DNA of 64,000 bases from Pseudomonas sp. SORT22. Lineage in GTDB: Bacteria; Pseudomonadota; Gammaproteobacteria; Pseudomonadales; Pseudomonadaceae. The notes below the pieces were generated by a model, which was not told the DNA's origin, ran no database searches, and was given only the letters and a program-made list of their open reading frames with translations. A program made the position numbers and the translations under genes. Of the stretch, positions 7,772-19,885 are shown one piece after another (the stretch's first letter is position 1; every line of letters begins with the position of its first letter). The stretch covers positions 372,001 to 436,000 of the forward strand of contig NZ_CP071007.1 of assembly GCF_018417635.1 (NCBI RefSeq). The letters are read 5' to 3'.

Positions 7772-9394
7772 TTGGCCCACCCCGCCCAACGCCGCTGGTA
7801 CCCCCTGGTCTTCATCATCGCCGCCCTGGTGCTGCTGCCGCTGAGCGTGCTGTTGTTGTCCTGGCAGTCGGTCGACCTGCAGATCTGGTCGCACCTGCTC
7901 GATACCCAGATGAGCCGCCTGCTGGGCAACACCCTGACGCTGATCCTCGGTGTCGGCATTGGTGTGACGGTGCTGGGCGTGAGCCTGGCCTGGCTCACCA
8001 GCCTGTGCGAGTTCCCCGGGCGGCGCTGGCTCGACTGGGCCTTGATGCTACCGTTCGCGATTCCGGCCTATGTGCTGGCGTTCGTGTTTGTCGGCCTGCT
8101 GGATTTCGCCGGGCCGGTGCAAAGCTTGTTGCGCGAATGGTTCGGGCCCTTGCGCCTGCCGCGGGTGCGTTCTACCGGCGGGGTCATCACCGTGCTGGTG
8201 TTGGTGTTCTACCCCTACGTCTACCTGCTGGCCCGTAACGCCTTCCTGGCCCAGGGCAAGGGCCTGATGGAAGCGGCGCGGGTTCTGGGGCTGTCTCCGC
8301 TGCAGGCATTCTGGCGGGTTGCCATGCCCATGGCGCGGCCGGCCATCGGTGCCGGGGTGGCCCTGGCATTGATGGAAACCCTGGCGGATTTTGGCGCGGT
8401 GTCAGTGTTCAACTTCGACACCTTCACTACCGCCATCTACAAGACCTGGTATGGTTTCTTCAGCCTCTCAAGCGCCGCGCAACTGGCCAGCCTGCTGTTG
8501 CTGGCGGTGATGCTGGTGCTTTACGGCGAGCGCCGGGCCCGTGGCGCCGTGCGCAGCAGCAACGAACGCCCGCGCGGCAAGGCCTTGTATCACTTGCGGG
8601 GCATCAAGGCCCTGGCCGCCAGCAGCTGGTGCCTGCTGGTCTTCGCCTGTGCCTTCGTGGTGCCGATGCTGCAGTTGCTGGTGTGGTTCTGGCAGCGGGG
8701 GCGTTTCGACCTTGACGAGCGCTATGCCGGGCTGATCCTGCATACCCTGTACCTGGGCGCCATGGCGGCACTGATTACTGTGTGTGTTGCCCTGATGCTG
8801 GCGTTTGCCCGGCGCCAGGCGCCGACCTCGACCATCCGCGCCGGCGTCGGCCTGGCCAACCTGGGCTATGCCTTGCCCGGCTCGGTGCTGGCAGTGTCGA
8901 TCATGCTGGCCTTCAGTTACCTCGATAACCACTTGGTGGTGCCGCTGTCCGGCTGGCTCGGTGGTGCCGGCAAGCCGTTGCTGCTCGGCAGCCTGTCGGC
9001 CTTGTTGCTGGCGTATCTGGTGCGCTTTATCGCCGTGGCCTACGGCCCGCTGGAAAACAGCCTGGGACGGATTCGCCCGTCCTTGCCGGAAGCTTCGCGC
9101 AGCCTGGGGGTCAGTGGCCCGAGATTGTTTTTCAAGGTGTATCTACCCTTGCTGGTGCCCGGTGCCATGAGCGCGGCGCTGCTGGTATTCGTCGACGTGC
9201 TCAAGGAAATGCCGGCGACCTTGCTGATGCGCCCCTTTGGCTGGGATACCCTGGCGGTTCGGGTATTCGAAATGACCAGCGAAGGCGAATGGTCGCGGGC
9301 TTCGCTACCGGCGCTGACCCTGGTGCTGGTCGGCTTGCTGCCGGTCATCGGCCTGATTCGACGTTCGGCCCGCCACCCCGGTCAAACGCGCTGA
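7772..9394 (+). CDS. fbpB: Fe(III) ABC transporter permease
   Basis: This is an inner-membrane permease of the FbpB/AfuB type with two fused BPD_transp_1 halves in 540 residues and about 12 membrane helices. Each half carries an EAA loop: EAARVLGLSPLQAFWRVAMPMARPAIG in the first and EASRSLGVSGPRLFFKVYLPLLVPGAMS in the second. The start is a TTG giving MAHPAQRRWYPLVF; no ATG fits and the ribosome site is weak. It follows fbpA with a REP pair in between. The cognate ATPase must be encoded elsewhere. Confidence 0.88.
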   Translation: MAHPAQRRWYPLVFIIAALVLLPLSVLLLSWQSVDLQIWSHLLDTQMSRLLGNTLTLILGVGIGVTVLGVSLAWLTSLCEFPGRRWLDWALMLPFAIPAYVLAFVFVGLLDFAGPVQSLLREWFGPLRLPRVRSTGGVITVLVLVFYPYVYLLARNAFLAQGKGLMEAARVLGLSPLQAFWRVAMPMARPAIGAGVALALMETLADFGAVSVFNFDTFTTAIYKTWYGFFSLSSAAQLASLLLLAVMLVLYGERRARGAVRSSNERPRGKALYHLRGIKALAASSWCLLVFACAFVVPMLQLLVWFWQRGRFDLDERYAGLILHTLYLGAMAALITVCVALMLAFARRQAPTSTIRAGVGLANLGYALPGSVLAVSIMLAFSYLDNHLVVPLSGWLGGAGKPLLLGSLSALLLAYLVRFIAVAYGPLENSLGRIRPSLPEASRSLGVSGPRLFFKVYLPLLVPGAMSAALLVFVDVLKEMPATLLMRPFGWDTLAVRVFEMTSEGEWSRASLPALTLVLVGLLPVIGLIRRSARHPGQTR

Positions 9395-9515
9395 GGGTGT
9401 AAGCCTGCTTGCTTGCAGCTACAATGCGCGGCATTCGCTGCGGCCGGTCCTACAGACCGGGTAGCTGCAACGCTGCCAGCCGCCGTAGCCTCGCCACGCC
9501 CGGAAGGAGAAACCC

Positions 9516-10598
9516 ATGGGACAGCGTACGCCTCTTTATGACCTGCACTTGGCCCTCGGCGCCAAGATGGTCGATTTTGGCGGTTGGGATATGCCCCTGC
9601 ATTACGGCTCGCAAGTCGAGGAACACCATCAGGTGCGCCAGGCCTGCGGGGTCTTCGATGTATCCCACATGACCGTGATCGATATCCGTGGCGCCCAGGC
9701 CGGTGCCTGGCTGCAACAGGTGCTGGCCAATGATGTCGCGCGCCTGAACGCCACCGGCAAGGCCCTGTACAGCACCATGCTCAACGAGCAGGGCGGGGTG
9801 ATCGACGACATGATCGTCTACCGCTGTGAGGACGGTTACCGCCTGGTGGTCAACGCCTCGACCCGCGACAAGGACCTGGCCTGGCTGCAGGCGCGGATGA
9901 TCGGCTTCGAGGTCGAGCTGAGCGAGCGCCCGGAACTGGCCATCCTTGCCATCCAGGGCCCGCAGGCGCGAGAAAAGGTCGCGGAGCTGGTAACCGCTGC
10001 CCGCGCCGCTTTGATCCGTGAACTCAAGCCCTTCGAAGGCCTGGCCGATGGTGACTGGTTCATCGCCCGCACCGGTTATACCGGTGAGGATGGCCTGGAA
10101 ATCATTTTCCCGGCGGTACAGGCCCCGGCGTTTTTCAACGACCTGGTCGGCGCCGGCATCGCCCCCAGCGGCCTTGGCGCCCGCGATACCCTGCGCCTGG
10201 AAGCGGGCATGAACCTGTATGGCCAGGACATCGACGAAGCCCACACGCCGCTGACCTCGAACCTGGGCTGGAGCATCGCCTGGGAGCCGGCAGCGCGTGA
10301 CTTCATCGGTCGCAAGGGCCTGCTGGAAGAAATCGAGCATGGCGTCGAGCAGAAACTGGTCGGCCTGGTGCTCGAAGAGCGCGGGGTTTTACGCGCCCAT
10401 CAGGTGGTGCGTGTCGCCGGGATTGGCGAAGGGGAGATCACCAGTGGTAGTTTCTCTCCTACGCTGAGCAAATCCATTGCCCTGGCGCGGGTGCCGATGG
10501 CCACCGCCGATCGTGCCGAGGTGGAGATTCGCGGCAAGTGGTACCCGGTGCGGGTGGTCAAGCCGACCTTCGTGCGCCATGGCAAGATCCTGATCTGA
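9516..10598 (+). CDS. gcvT: Glycine cleavage system T protein (aminomethyltransferase)
   Basis: The T protein transfers the methylene group from aminomethyl-lipoyl-GcvH to tetrahydrofolate, releasing ammonia. The 360-residue product has the N-terminal block [28 protein letters not shown] and the folate-site [27 protein letters not shown] and [17 protein letters not shown] sit in the middle, and the C-terminal beta-barrel carries [19 protein letters not shown] good ribosome site (AAGGAG) precedes the ATG. It is first in gcvT-gcvH-gcvP. Confidence 0.95.
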   Translation: MGQRTPLYDLHLALGAKMVDFGGWDMPLHYGSQVEEHHQVRQACGVFDVSHMTVIDIRGAQAGAWLQQVLANDVARLNATGKALYSTMLNEQGGVIDDMIVYRCEDGYRLVVNASTRDKDLAWLQARMIGFEVELSERPELAILAIQGPQAREKVAELVTAARAALIRELKPFEGLADGDWFIARTGYTGEDGLEIIFPAVQAPAFFNDLVGAGIAPSGLGARDTLRLEAGMNLYGQDIDEAHTPLTSNLGWSIAWEPAARDFIGRKGLLEEIEHGVEQKLVGLVLEERGVLRAHQVVRVAGIGEGEITSGSFSPTLSKSIALARVPMATADRAEVEIRGKWYPVRVVKPTFVRHGKILI

Positions 10599-10645
10599 AC
10601 CCAATTCTGGCGGGCCAACCGCTGACCCAATCGAGGACAACAATT

Positions 10646-11029
10646 ATGAGCAATATCCCCGCCGACCTGCGTTTTGCCGAAAGCCACGAATGGGCCCGGC
10701 TGGAAGCCGATGGCTCTGTGACTGTCGGGATCAGCGACCATGCCCAGGAAGCCCTGGGTGACGTGGTGTTCGTCGAGCTGGCGGAAGTGGGCAAGGTCTT
10801 TGCCGCCGGCGATGCGGCGGGCGTGGTCGAGTCGGTCAAGGCCGCTTCCGATATCTACGCACCGGTCAGCGGTGAAGTGATCGAAGTCAACGAGGCGCTG
10901 GCCGACAGCCCTGAGGAACTGAACAACGATCCGTACGCCAGCTGGATCTTCAAGCTTAAGCCAAGCGACAAGGCCGAGCTGGACAAACTGCTCGACGCCG
11001 CCGGTTACAAAGCCGCCATCGGCGAATAG
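10646..11029 (+). CDS. gcvH: Glycine cleavage system H protein
   Basis: GcvH is the lipoyl carrier that shuttles the aminomethyl group between GcvP and GcvT. The 127-residue product begins [16 protein letters not shown]. The lipoylation site is Lys65 in [14 protein letters not shown], and the usual [14 protein letters not shown] block follows. The start is set by family length, since an upstream in-frame extension overlaps gcvT. It lies 47 bases after gcvT and 79 bases before gcvP. Confidence 0.95.
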   Translation: MSNIPADLRFAESHEWARLEADGSVTVGISDHAQEALGDVVFVELAEVGKVFAAGDAAGVVESVKAASDIYAPVSGEVIEVNEALADSPEELNNDPYASWIFKLKPSDKAELDKLLDAAGYKAAIGE

Positions 11030-11108
11030 TTTCACGCAGGCGGCAATCTCTTCCTAGACTCAATATGCCTCGAGCGCTCGAGGCTTGGTCGAGGAAGAGA
11101 GAGCCGCT

Positions 11109-13982
<2,874 letters not shown>

Positions 13983-13993
13983 AGCGCTATTGG

Positions 13994-14021
13994 TGTGGGA
14001 GGGGATTTATCCGCTCCCACA
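13994..14021. terminator. REP-like stem-loop between convergent gcvP and DUF2388 gene
   Basis: Arms TGTGGGAG / CTCCCACA with a 12-base loop form an 8-bp stem about 11 bases after the gcvP stop. The stem is the outer part of a degenerate REP. It lies between convergent genes, so it could stop transcription from both sides. Confidence 0.55.
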
Positions 14022-14033
14022 GCGGTCGCGAGC

Positions 14034-14351
14034 TTACTCGCTGGCTAGCGCATTCTTGGCCAGGATCGCATTGGCCAGTTCCATGTCGCTGACTTGCAGC
14101 CCCGGGTTGTCGGCGCGCACTTTGTGCATCGCCGCTTCCAGGTACGGGCCGCGAATCGCGCCTTCGCTGGCGACGTAGCTGCCGGCATCATCCTGGGCCG
14201 CCATGACCAGTTTGTGGTCCTTGAAGGTCAGGTAGGTGGAACCGGTGGTGGCGCCGGACGAGATGACGTTGCGCCAGAAGGTATCGGCCATGGCAGAACC
14301 AACCGGCAGGGACAGCAGGGCGAGGGTTGCGACTGCGAATTTGAGGCGCAT
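14034..14351 (-). CDS. DUF2388 domain-containing secreted protein
   Basis: The 105-residue protein has a clear signal peptide (MRLKFAVATLALLSLPVGSAMA, cleavage before DTF). A compact domain with TFWRNVISSGATTGSTYLTFKDHKLVMAAQDDAGSYVASEG matches my memory of the pseudomonad DUF2388 family. The C-terminal part RGPYLEAAMHKVRADNPGLQVSDMELANAIL is helical. The function is unknown and export to the periplasm is predicted. An upstream in-frame extension of 52 residues is rejected because the internal ATG starts a perfect signal peptide. It stands alone, convergent to gcvP. Confidence 0.82.
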   Translation of the reverse strand: MRLKFAVATLALLSLPVGSAMADTFWRNVISSGATTGSTYLTFKDHKLVMAAQDDAGSYVASEGAIRGPYLEAAMHKVRADNPGLQVSDMELANAILAKNALASE

Positions 14352-14442
14352 CGGGGGTGACTCCAACGTGAGGTGAACTGGGGCCTTTGATCGGCTTTGC
14401 GCAGATCTAGTTCCCTGCCCGGGTAAAAGCTTTGGCGCAGCC

Positions 14443-16113
14443 TCAGGCCGTGACGCGAAGCACTTCAGCCTGGCTTGTCTGCCCGGCCGCGACTTTGTCC
14501 AGGCCACTTTGCCTGAGGCTGTGCATCCCTTCCTTCAACGCCAGTTGGCGCAGGCCAGGCAGGTCGGCTTCACGGTTGATGAGTGACTTGAGCGCTTCGC
14601 TGATGCCCAGCAACTCGAAGATCGCGCTACGGCCGTGATACCCGGTGTGCCGGCATTCCCGGCACCCCAGCGGCGCTCCCTTGCAGTGCCGGCACAGGGT
14701 ACGCACCAGGCGCTGGGCCATGACCCCGATCAGGCTGGCCTTGAGCAGGTAGGGCGCAATGCCCAGCTCCAGCAGGCGGGTGATGGCGCTGCAGGCATCG
14801 TTTGTATGCAGGGTCGAGAGCACCAGGTGGCCGGTGAGGGCGGCCTGAATCGCCACCTGAGCGGTTTCCAGGTCGCGTATTTCGCCGATCATGATGACAT
14901 CCGGGTCCTGGCGCAGCAGGGCGCGGGTGCCGGCGGCAAAGTCGAGGTCGATGGCTGGTTGCACCTGCAACTGGTTGAAGGCCGGTTCTACCATCTCGAT
15001 CGGGTCTTCGACGGTGCACAGGTTGATCTGCGGGGTAGCCAGGTGTTTGAGGCTGGCGTACAGGGTGCTGGTTTTGCCCGAGCCGGTAGGCCCGGTGACC
15101 AGGATAATGCCGTGGCGATGGTCGAGCATGGCCAGCCAGCGCTTGAGGTCGGCGCCGCCGAGGCCCAGTTGGGCAAAGTCCTGTTGCAGCAACTGTGGAT
15201 CGAAAACACGCAGTACGAGCTTTTCACCGAATGTGGTCGGCAGGGTCGACAGCCGCAGCTCGACCTCTGCGCCGCCTGGCAGGCGGGTCTTGATCCGGCC
15301 GTCCTGGGGCCGGCGTTTTTCTGCGACATTCATGCGCCCCAGGCTTTTCAGGCGGCTGACCACCGCCAGAGTCACCGGCCCCGGAAACTGGTAGACCGGG
15401 TGCAGCACGCCGTCGATGCGAAAGCGCAGCTGGCCCTGATCGCGCCGGGGCTCGAGGTGGATATCGCTGGCGCGCTGCTCGAAGGCGTACTGCAACAGCC
15501 AGTCGACGATGCTGACAATGTGCGCATCGTTGGCTTGTGCGTCAGCCCCGCGCGCGCCCAGCTCAAGCAACTGCTCAAGATTACCCGCAGCGATTGGCGT
15601 CGACTGCTGCTGACTGGCGCCGCTGACCGATTGCGCGACCTGGAAAAACGTCTGGCTGAGCTGGCGGATCTGCACCGGGCTGGCCAGCACGCGCTTGATT
15701 GGCCGTTGCAGCACCTGCGTCAGGTCCGCTTCCCAGGCACGTACATAAGGTTGTGCGCTGGCCACGGTGACGCCGCTGGTATCGGCGGCCACCGCGAGGA
15801 TGCCGTGGCGCCGGGCGAAGCCTGCAGACATCAGGCCGGTGAGGCGGGCGGGGTCGATCTCCAGGGGATCGATACGCAGGTACGGCTGCCCGGCCTGCCT
15901 GGCCAGCCATTGGCACAGGCTATCGAGGTCCAGGTGCTGGCCGGGATTAAGCAGGTCGGCAAGCTGCTGGCTGGCGATCCACTCCAGCGGGTGCTGGTCG
16001 TGCGGCACCGGCGGGCAATTGCCGCGATCAGCCGGGCTGATGCGTTGCTCGGCCAGCAGCTCGTCCAGCAGGGTGTTCAGGTCAAGCCAGCGATCTTCGC
16101 TAAGGTTGTGCAT
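14443..16113 (-). CDS. GspE/PulE/PilB-family secretion or pilus ATPase (orphan)
   Basis: This 556-residue type II secretion / type IV pilus assembly ATPase has a GspE N-terminal domain at about residues 40-160 and a RecA-like ATPase core. Walker A GPTGSGKTSTL, the Asp box motif DIHLEP, Walker B QDPDVIMIGEIRD and the His box LSTLHTNDA are all present. The zinc-binding cysteine cluster is short (CRHCKGAPLGCREC). No pilin, GspF/PilC or secretin gene is nearby, so its partner machine is not in the window. It could be the ATPase of a separate type II system or a solitary PilB-like protein. Confidence 0.85.
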   Translation of the reverse strand: MHNLSEDRWLDLNTLLDELLAEQRISPADRGNCPPVPHDQHPLEWIASQQLADLLNPGQHLDLDSLCQWLARQAGQPYLRIDPLEIDPARLTGLMSAGFARRHGILAVAADTSGVTVASAQPYVRAWEADLTQVLQRPIKRVLASPVQIRQLSQTFFQVAQSVSGASQQQSTPIAAGNLEQLLELGARGADAQANDAHIVSIVDWLLQYAFEQRASDIHLEPRRDQGQLRFRIDGVLHPVYQFPGPVTLAVVSRLKSLGRMNVAEKRRPQDGRIKTRLPGGAEVELRLSTLPTTFGEKLVLRVFDPQLLQQDFAQLGLGGADLKRWLAMLDHRHGIILVTGPTGSGKTSTLYASLKHLATPQINLCTVEDPIEMVEPAFNQLQVQPAIDLDFAAGTRALLRQDPDVIMIGEIRDLETAQVAIQAALTGHLVLSTLHTNDACSAITRLLELGIAPYLLKASLIGVMAQRLVRTLCRHCKGAPLGCRECRHTGYHGRSAIFELLGISEALKSLINREADLPGLRQLALKEGMHSLRQSGLDKVAAGQTSQAEVLRVTA

Positions 16114-16198
16114 GGCTGCGGGCTTCCTTGCCGCGCCACCGACAGTGATGGCTTGAGCAAGGTTAGCGGCTGAGCCGGGGCTTCCCGCTGAACAAGGG

Positions 16199-16519
16199 TT
16201 ACCAGGCTTTTCCGGCAGTGCTCAACTGCACTTCGCTTACGCAAATCAGGTTGCGCATTTTTTGCGCAATCAGCTCGGCGCGGTGCCAGCTAAGGCCGCT
16301 GATGCCAATCTCGATGTTGAGCAGGTCATCCTGCTGCTCGACATTCAAGCGATGTGGTACCAGAAATTGCAGGGCAAACAGGTTGAGCACCCGGCACAGG
16401 CTGTCGGGTTCGGCTTCGACCTGCAGTTGATAGCAGACATCGCTGTGGGCGTTGTTGGCGGCCCAGACATCGTGGCGCAAGGGCGTAAGGGGGCTGTCCA
16501 GCCGTTCGAGAGCGCTCAT
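16199..16519 (-). CDS. Hypothetical protein, possible ACT-like fold
   Basis: This is a 106-residue protein I do not recognise. A good ribosome site (GGAG) precedes the ATG. The sequence SDVCYQLQVEAEPDSLCRVLNLFALQFLVPHRLNVEQQDDLLNIEIGI resembles the beta-alpha-beta pattern of ACT-like domains, with the phrase PDSLCRVLNLFA. It is divergent from an Lrp/AsnC regulator gene, which suggests that regulator may control it. Function is unassigned. Confidence 0.65.
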   Translation of the reverse strand: MSALERLDSPLTPLRHDVWAANNAHSDVCYQLQVEAEPDSLCRVLNLFALQFLVPHRLNVEQQDDLLNIEIGISGLSWHRAELIAQKMRNLICVSEVQLSTAGKAW

Positions 16520-16644
16520 GGGTTTCTCCGCAGAAAGTGGAGAAATTTTTACATGCGGGCTGGGGCATTTCTTCTCTATGATCGTGCGATATTGCTCAAT
16601 CTTGAATAGATCAATTCGCAGCTAATGACTTTGGAGAAATAATC

Positions 16645-17115
16645 ATGCACAGCGAACTGGATGCTTATGACCGGCGCATCCTGGCCTTGCTGCAGGAAGA
16701 TGCCTCGCTCTCCAGCGCGCAGATCGCCGAGCGCGTGGGCTTGTCGCAATCGCCTTGCTGGCGGCGCATACAACGCCTGAAAGAGGAGGGGGTGATTCGC
16801 GCCCAGGTGACCCTGCTCGACCGCAAGAAGATCGGCCTGAACACGCAGATTTTCGCCGAGGTCAAACTTAACGCCCACGGGCGCTCCAACTTCACCGAGT
16901 TTACCGAGGCGATCCGCGGTTTTCCGGAAGTGCTGGAGTGTTATGTGCTGATGGGCGCAGTGGATTTTCTGCTGCGCATTGTCACCCCGGACATCGAAGC
17001 CTACGAACGGTTCTTCTTCGAAAAGCTGTCGATGGTGCCGGGGATCCAGGAGGTCAACTCGACCGTGGCCTTGTCCGAAATCAAGTCCACGACGAGTTTG
17101 CCGGTATTGCCTTGA
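16645..17115 (+). CDS. Lrp/AsnC family transcriptional regulator
   Basis: This is a 156-residue feast/famine regulator. The N-terminal winged helix includes LDAYDRRILALLQEDASLSSAQIAERVGLSQSPCWRRIQRL split over about residues 5-45, with the recognition helix at SQSPCWRRI. The C-terminal RAM effector-binding domain follows (AEVKLNAHGRSNFTEF, then ECYVLMGAVDFLLRIVTPD). It has a good ribosome site (GGAG). It diverges from the small ACT-like gene and converges on the CYTH gene with a three-base gap. The effector, probably an amino acid, cannot be read from the sequence. Confidence 0.9.
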   Translation: MHSELDAYDRRILALLQEDASLSSAQIAERVGLSQSPCWRRIQRLKEEGVIRAQVTLLDRKKIGLNTQIFAEVKLNAHGRSNFTEFTEAIRGFPEVLECYVLMGAVDFLLRIVTPDIEAYERFFFEKLSMVPGIQEVNSTVALSEIKSTTSLPVLP

Positions 17116-17118
17116 GCC

Positions 17119-18486
17119 TTACTTGCGCAGCAGGTGTTTCCAGCCGCGGCTCTGGAACACGGCCATGGCCTGGTGGACGCGGGCTTCGAGCACTTCGTCG
17201 CTGATCGGCAGGTTGGCCAGTTCCTGGAGCTTGTTCAGCTCGCCGAACAGGCGGTCCAGGTCCGGGCTTTCCAGCACCTGGCGGGCATGGTGCAGCCAGG
17301 CCAGCAGGCGCTCGATGCGCGGCAGCTGCTCGGCCAGGTCTTCGGGCTGGCGATGATACAGCGGCAGGTTGAGGGCCTTGGCTTCTTCGGCCAGCAGCAC
17401 GTTCAGCCAGTTGGCCAGTTGTGCGGCGCCCTGGCGGTCGCCGCGCTTGTTGCGCTCGACGGTCCAGGCACGGGCCAGCAGCCAGCGCGAGGTCTCCAGG
17501 GAGAACTGGCCCCAGCGGGTTTCCAGCAGCTCCTCGGCGAACTGCTCGGGCGCTGCGCGGCGTACATCTTCGTCGTCGGCACCGGCGAGCACCAGCGGGC
17601 GCCAGTCTTCGAGCAGGGCGTCGAGGCTGTTGCGCAACTCGCGGGTGCTGGCGCGTGGGCCGGCCTGGCCGAGGCTGCTGGCCAGGGCACGCAGTTCCCA
17701 GAGGTTTTCGACCCAGTCTTGCAGCAGGCGCCAGTGACCGTTGAAACGGTACTGTTCGGCCAGGCGCTGGCTGCTGCCGAGCAACTGCCAGGCCAACGCG
17801 GCGAAGGCGTCGTCGAGGGTCATTTCGGCGTTCAGTTCGGCGGCTGGCAGGCTCAGGGCGTAGCTGCCGGCGTCGAGCAGGCGGTAGCCGCGCTCGGCCT
17901 TGCTGATGTCGCAGGGCATCAGCGGCAGCTTGGCTGACAGCTCGGCGGCCAGTTCCAGCAGGGCTTCGGGGGCGCCTTCGCGCAGCTCGAGCTCCAGCTC
18001 GCAGATCTCTTCTTTTTGCTTGCCGGCGACCACGGTGCCGAGGTCCAGGGCGGCTTCGATTACCACTTTGGCCTTGCCGCGGCCCCAGGCGATTTCGGCG
18101 TACTCACGGGTGAAATCGGTGGTGAACAGCGCCTTGATGGTCTTTTTGTCGACATCGGCCAGTTGCTCTGGCCAGCACTCGGCGTCGAGTTTTTTCAGGT
18201 CGAGCTTGGCCTTGGGCAACTGCCATTCGAACTCGTTGCGCTGGGACAGGCCGGCGACGCTCTGGCCGCGGGTCTTGAGGGTCTGGATGACCACCTCGCC
18301 GTCGCGGCGCAGGCGCAGGGCGACCTTGGCGGCGGCCAGGTCGCGCTCCGGAGTGTCGAAGTACTGGTTGAGCAGTTCGCGGCTTTGCCACCCGGACTTG
18401 TTGCGCTTGTTCAGCAATGGGTGTTCACGCAGGGCGGCGAGGGTCTCGCGGCTGACCCGCAGTTTGATTTCGGTTTCTTTATGCAT
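17119..18486 (-). CDS. CYTH domain protein (inorganic triphosphatase-like)
   Basis: This 455-residue protein opens with the CYTH signature ETEIK (residues 4-8), then NQYFDTPERDLAAAKVALRLRR and CELELELREG, the acidic/basic tunnel of class I adenylate cyclase / thiamine-triphosphatase folds. After about residue 200 an alpha-helical region with histidines follows (FAALAWQLLGSSQRLAEQYRF, later RIERLLAWLHHARQVLE), which may be a CHAD-like domain. E. coli YgiF is the closest model, a tripolyphosphatase. A long upstream extension is rejected because it runs antisense through argE. It diverges from argE. Confidence 0.85.
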   Translation of the reverse strand: MHKETEIKLRVSRETLAALREHPLLNKRNKSGWQSRELLNQYFDTPERDLAAAKVALRLRRDGEVVIQTLKTRGQSVAGLSQRNEFEWQLPKAKLDLKKLDAECWPEQLADVDKKTIKALFTTDFTREYAEIAWGRGKAKVVIEAALDLGTVVAGKQKEEICELELELREGAPEALLELAAELSAKLPLMPCDISKAERGYRLLDAGSYALSLPAAELNAEMTLDDAFAALAWQLLGSSQRLAEQYRFNGHWRLLQDWVENLWELRALASSLGQAGPRASTRELRNSLDALLEDWRPLVLAGADDEDVRRAAPEQFAEELLETRWGQFSLETSRWLLARAWTVERNKRGDRQGAAQLANWLNVLLAEEAKALNLPLYHRQPEDLAEQLPRIERLLAWLHHARQVLESPDLDRLFGELNKLQELANLPISDEVLEARVHQAMAVFQSRGWKHLLRK

Positions 18487-18559
18487 TGCTGGGTAATCCA
18501 GGCTCGAATGACAGGGAGCGTCTTGGGGGTGCAGTGTACAGGAGTCGGCTCGCGGCGGT

Positions 18560-18588
18560 TTATTCCCGGTGCCGGATGGCCCTATGAT
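18560..18588 (+). promoter_or_regulatory. Candidate sigma70 promoter for argE
   Basis: A TTATTC -35-like hexamer and a TATGAT -10 hexamer are 17 bases apart, ending 24 bases upstream of the argE ATG. The -10 box is good and the -35 box is weak. The prediction is from sequence only. Confidence 0.35.
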
Positions 18589-18612
18589 GAGCTTCGCCCA
18601 AGGAGAAAGCGC

Positions 18613-19770
18613 ATGCCGTTGCCATCGCTCAAAGAGCAGTTCGCCGCCCTGATCGCCGCGCCATCGGTCAGCTGTACCCAGCCGTCGCTGGATCAGTCCA
18701 ACCGTGCGGTGATAGACCTGCTGGCCGGCTGGCTGGGGGACCTGGGTTTTGCCTGTGACATTCAGCAGGTGACCCCGGGCAAGTACAACCTGCTGGCGAG
18801 CTACGGCAGCGGCCCGGGCGGCCTGGTGCTGGCCGGGCACAGCGATACCGTGCCGTATGATCCCGAGCTGTGGCAGACCGACCCGCTCAAGCTGACCGAG
18901 GTCGACGGCCGCTGGGTGGGCCTGGGCAGTTGCGACATGAAGGGCTTCTTCGCCCTGATCATCGAGGCCGTGCAGCCGCTGCTGACGCATGACTTCAAGC
19001 AGCCATTGTTGATTCTCGCCACCTGTGACGAAGAGAGCTCGATGGCCGGCGCCCGCGCCCTGGCCGAGGCCGGACGGCCACTGGGCCGTGCGGCGGTGAT
19101 CGGCGAGCCGACCGGGCTCAAGCCGATCCGCCTGCACAAAGGGGTGATGATGGAGCGCATCGACATTCTTGGGCGCAGTGGCCATTCGTCCGATCCGAGC
19201 CTGGGCCATAGCGCACTGGAGGCCATGCACCAGGTGATGGGCGAGCTGATGAACCTGCGCCGGCAGTGGCAGCGGGAATACAACAATGCCCAGTTCAGCG
19301 TGCCGCAACCGACGATGAACTTCGGCTGCATCCACGGCGGCGACAACCCCAACCGCATCTGCGGGCAGTGCGCCCTGGAGTTCGACCTGCGCCCGCTGCC
19401 GGGCATGGACCCTGAAGTACTGCGCAACGCCATCCGGCACAAACTGGCGCCGCTGGCCGAGCAGCATCAGGTGCGCATCGACTACGCGCCGCTGTTCCCC
19501 GAGGTACCGCCGTTCGAGCAGGCCGCCGATGCGGAACTGGTACGGGTCGCCGAACGTCTTACCGGCCATCGCGCCGAAGCGGTAGCCTTTGGCACCGAAG
19601 CGCCTTATCTTCAGCGCCTGGGTTGCGAGACCCTGGTACTGGGCCCCGGCGACATCGCCTGCGCCCACCAGCCGGGCGAATACCTTGAAATGTCACGCTT
19701 GCAGCCTACCGTGCGTCTATTGCGTGAGTTGATCGAACATTATTGCCTCAGCCCGGTAATTGCCCGCTGA
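18613..19770 (+). CDS. argE: Acetylornithine deacetylase
   Basis: This M20-family dizinc peptidase hydrolyses N-acetylornithine to ornithine in arginine biosynthesis. The 385-residue product shows the metal-site motifs in order: LAGHSDTVPYD, GLGSCDMKGF, TCDEESSMAGA, IGEPTGLKP and the distal CAHQPGEYLEM. A ribosome site AAGGAG lies 8 bases before the ATG; in-frame upstream sequence inside the CYTH gene is rejected. Having argE as well as argA suggests the linear route is possible. Pseudomonads usually also carry ArgJ, which is not in this window. Confidence 0.93.
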   Translation: MPLPSLKEQFAALIAAPSVSCTQPSLDQSNRAVIDLLAGWLGDLGFACDIQQVTPGKYNLLASYGSGPGGLVLAGHSDTVPYDPELWQTDPLKLTEVDGRWVGLGSCDMKGFFALIIEAVQPLLTHDFKQPLLILATCDEESSMAGARALAEAGRPLGRAAVIGEPTGLKPIRLHKGVMMERIDILGRSGHSSDPSLGHSALEAMHQVMGELMNLRRQWQREYNNAQFSVPQPTMNFGCIHGGDNPNRICGQCALEFDLRPLPGMDPEVLRNAIRHKLAPLAEQHQVRIDYAPLFPEVPPFEQAADAELVRVAERLTGHRAEAVAFGTEAPYLQRLGCETLVLGPGDIACAHQPGEYLEMSRLQPTVRLLRELIEHYCLSPVIAR

Positions 19771-19885
19771 GCTGAACCGTTTTGCAGAGGAGATTGCGCG
19801 TGACGCCAAGCCTGTTCCGACGATAACCCTTCGAGCGCTGTGTGCTTTCCCGTTCTTGTCCCTATTTTCTACAGGCTCTCCGGTT

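Noticed and set aside
9395..9515. Glycine riboswitch upstream of gcvT
   Set aside because: The 121-base gap is too short and shows none of the conserved glycine aptamer core; no riboswitch called.
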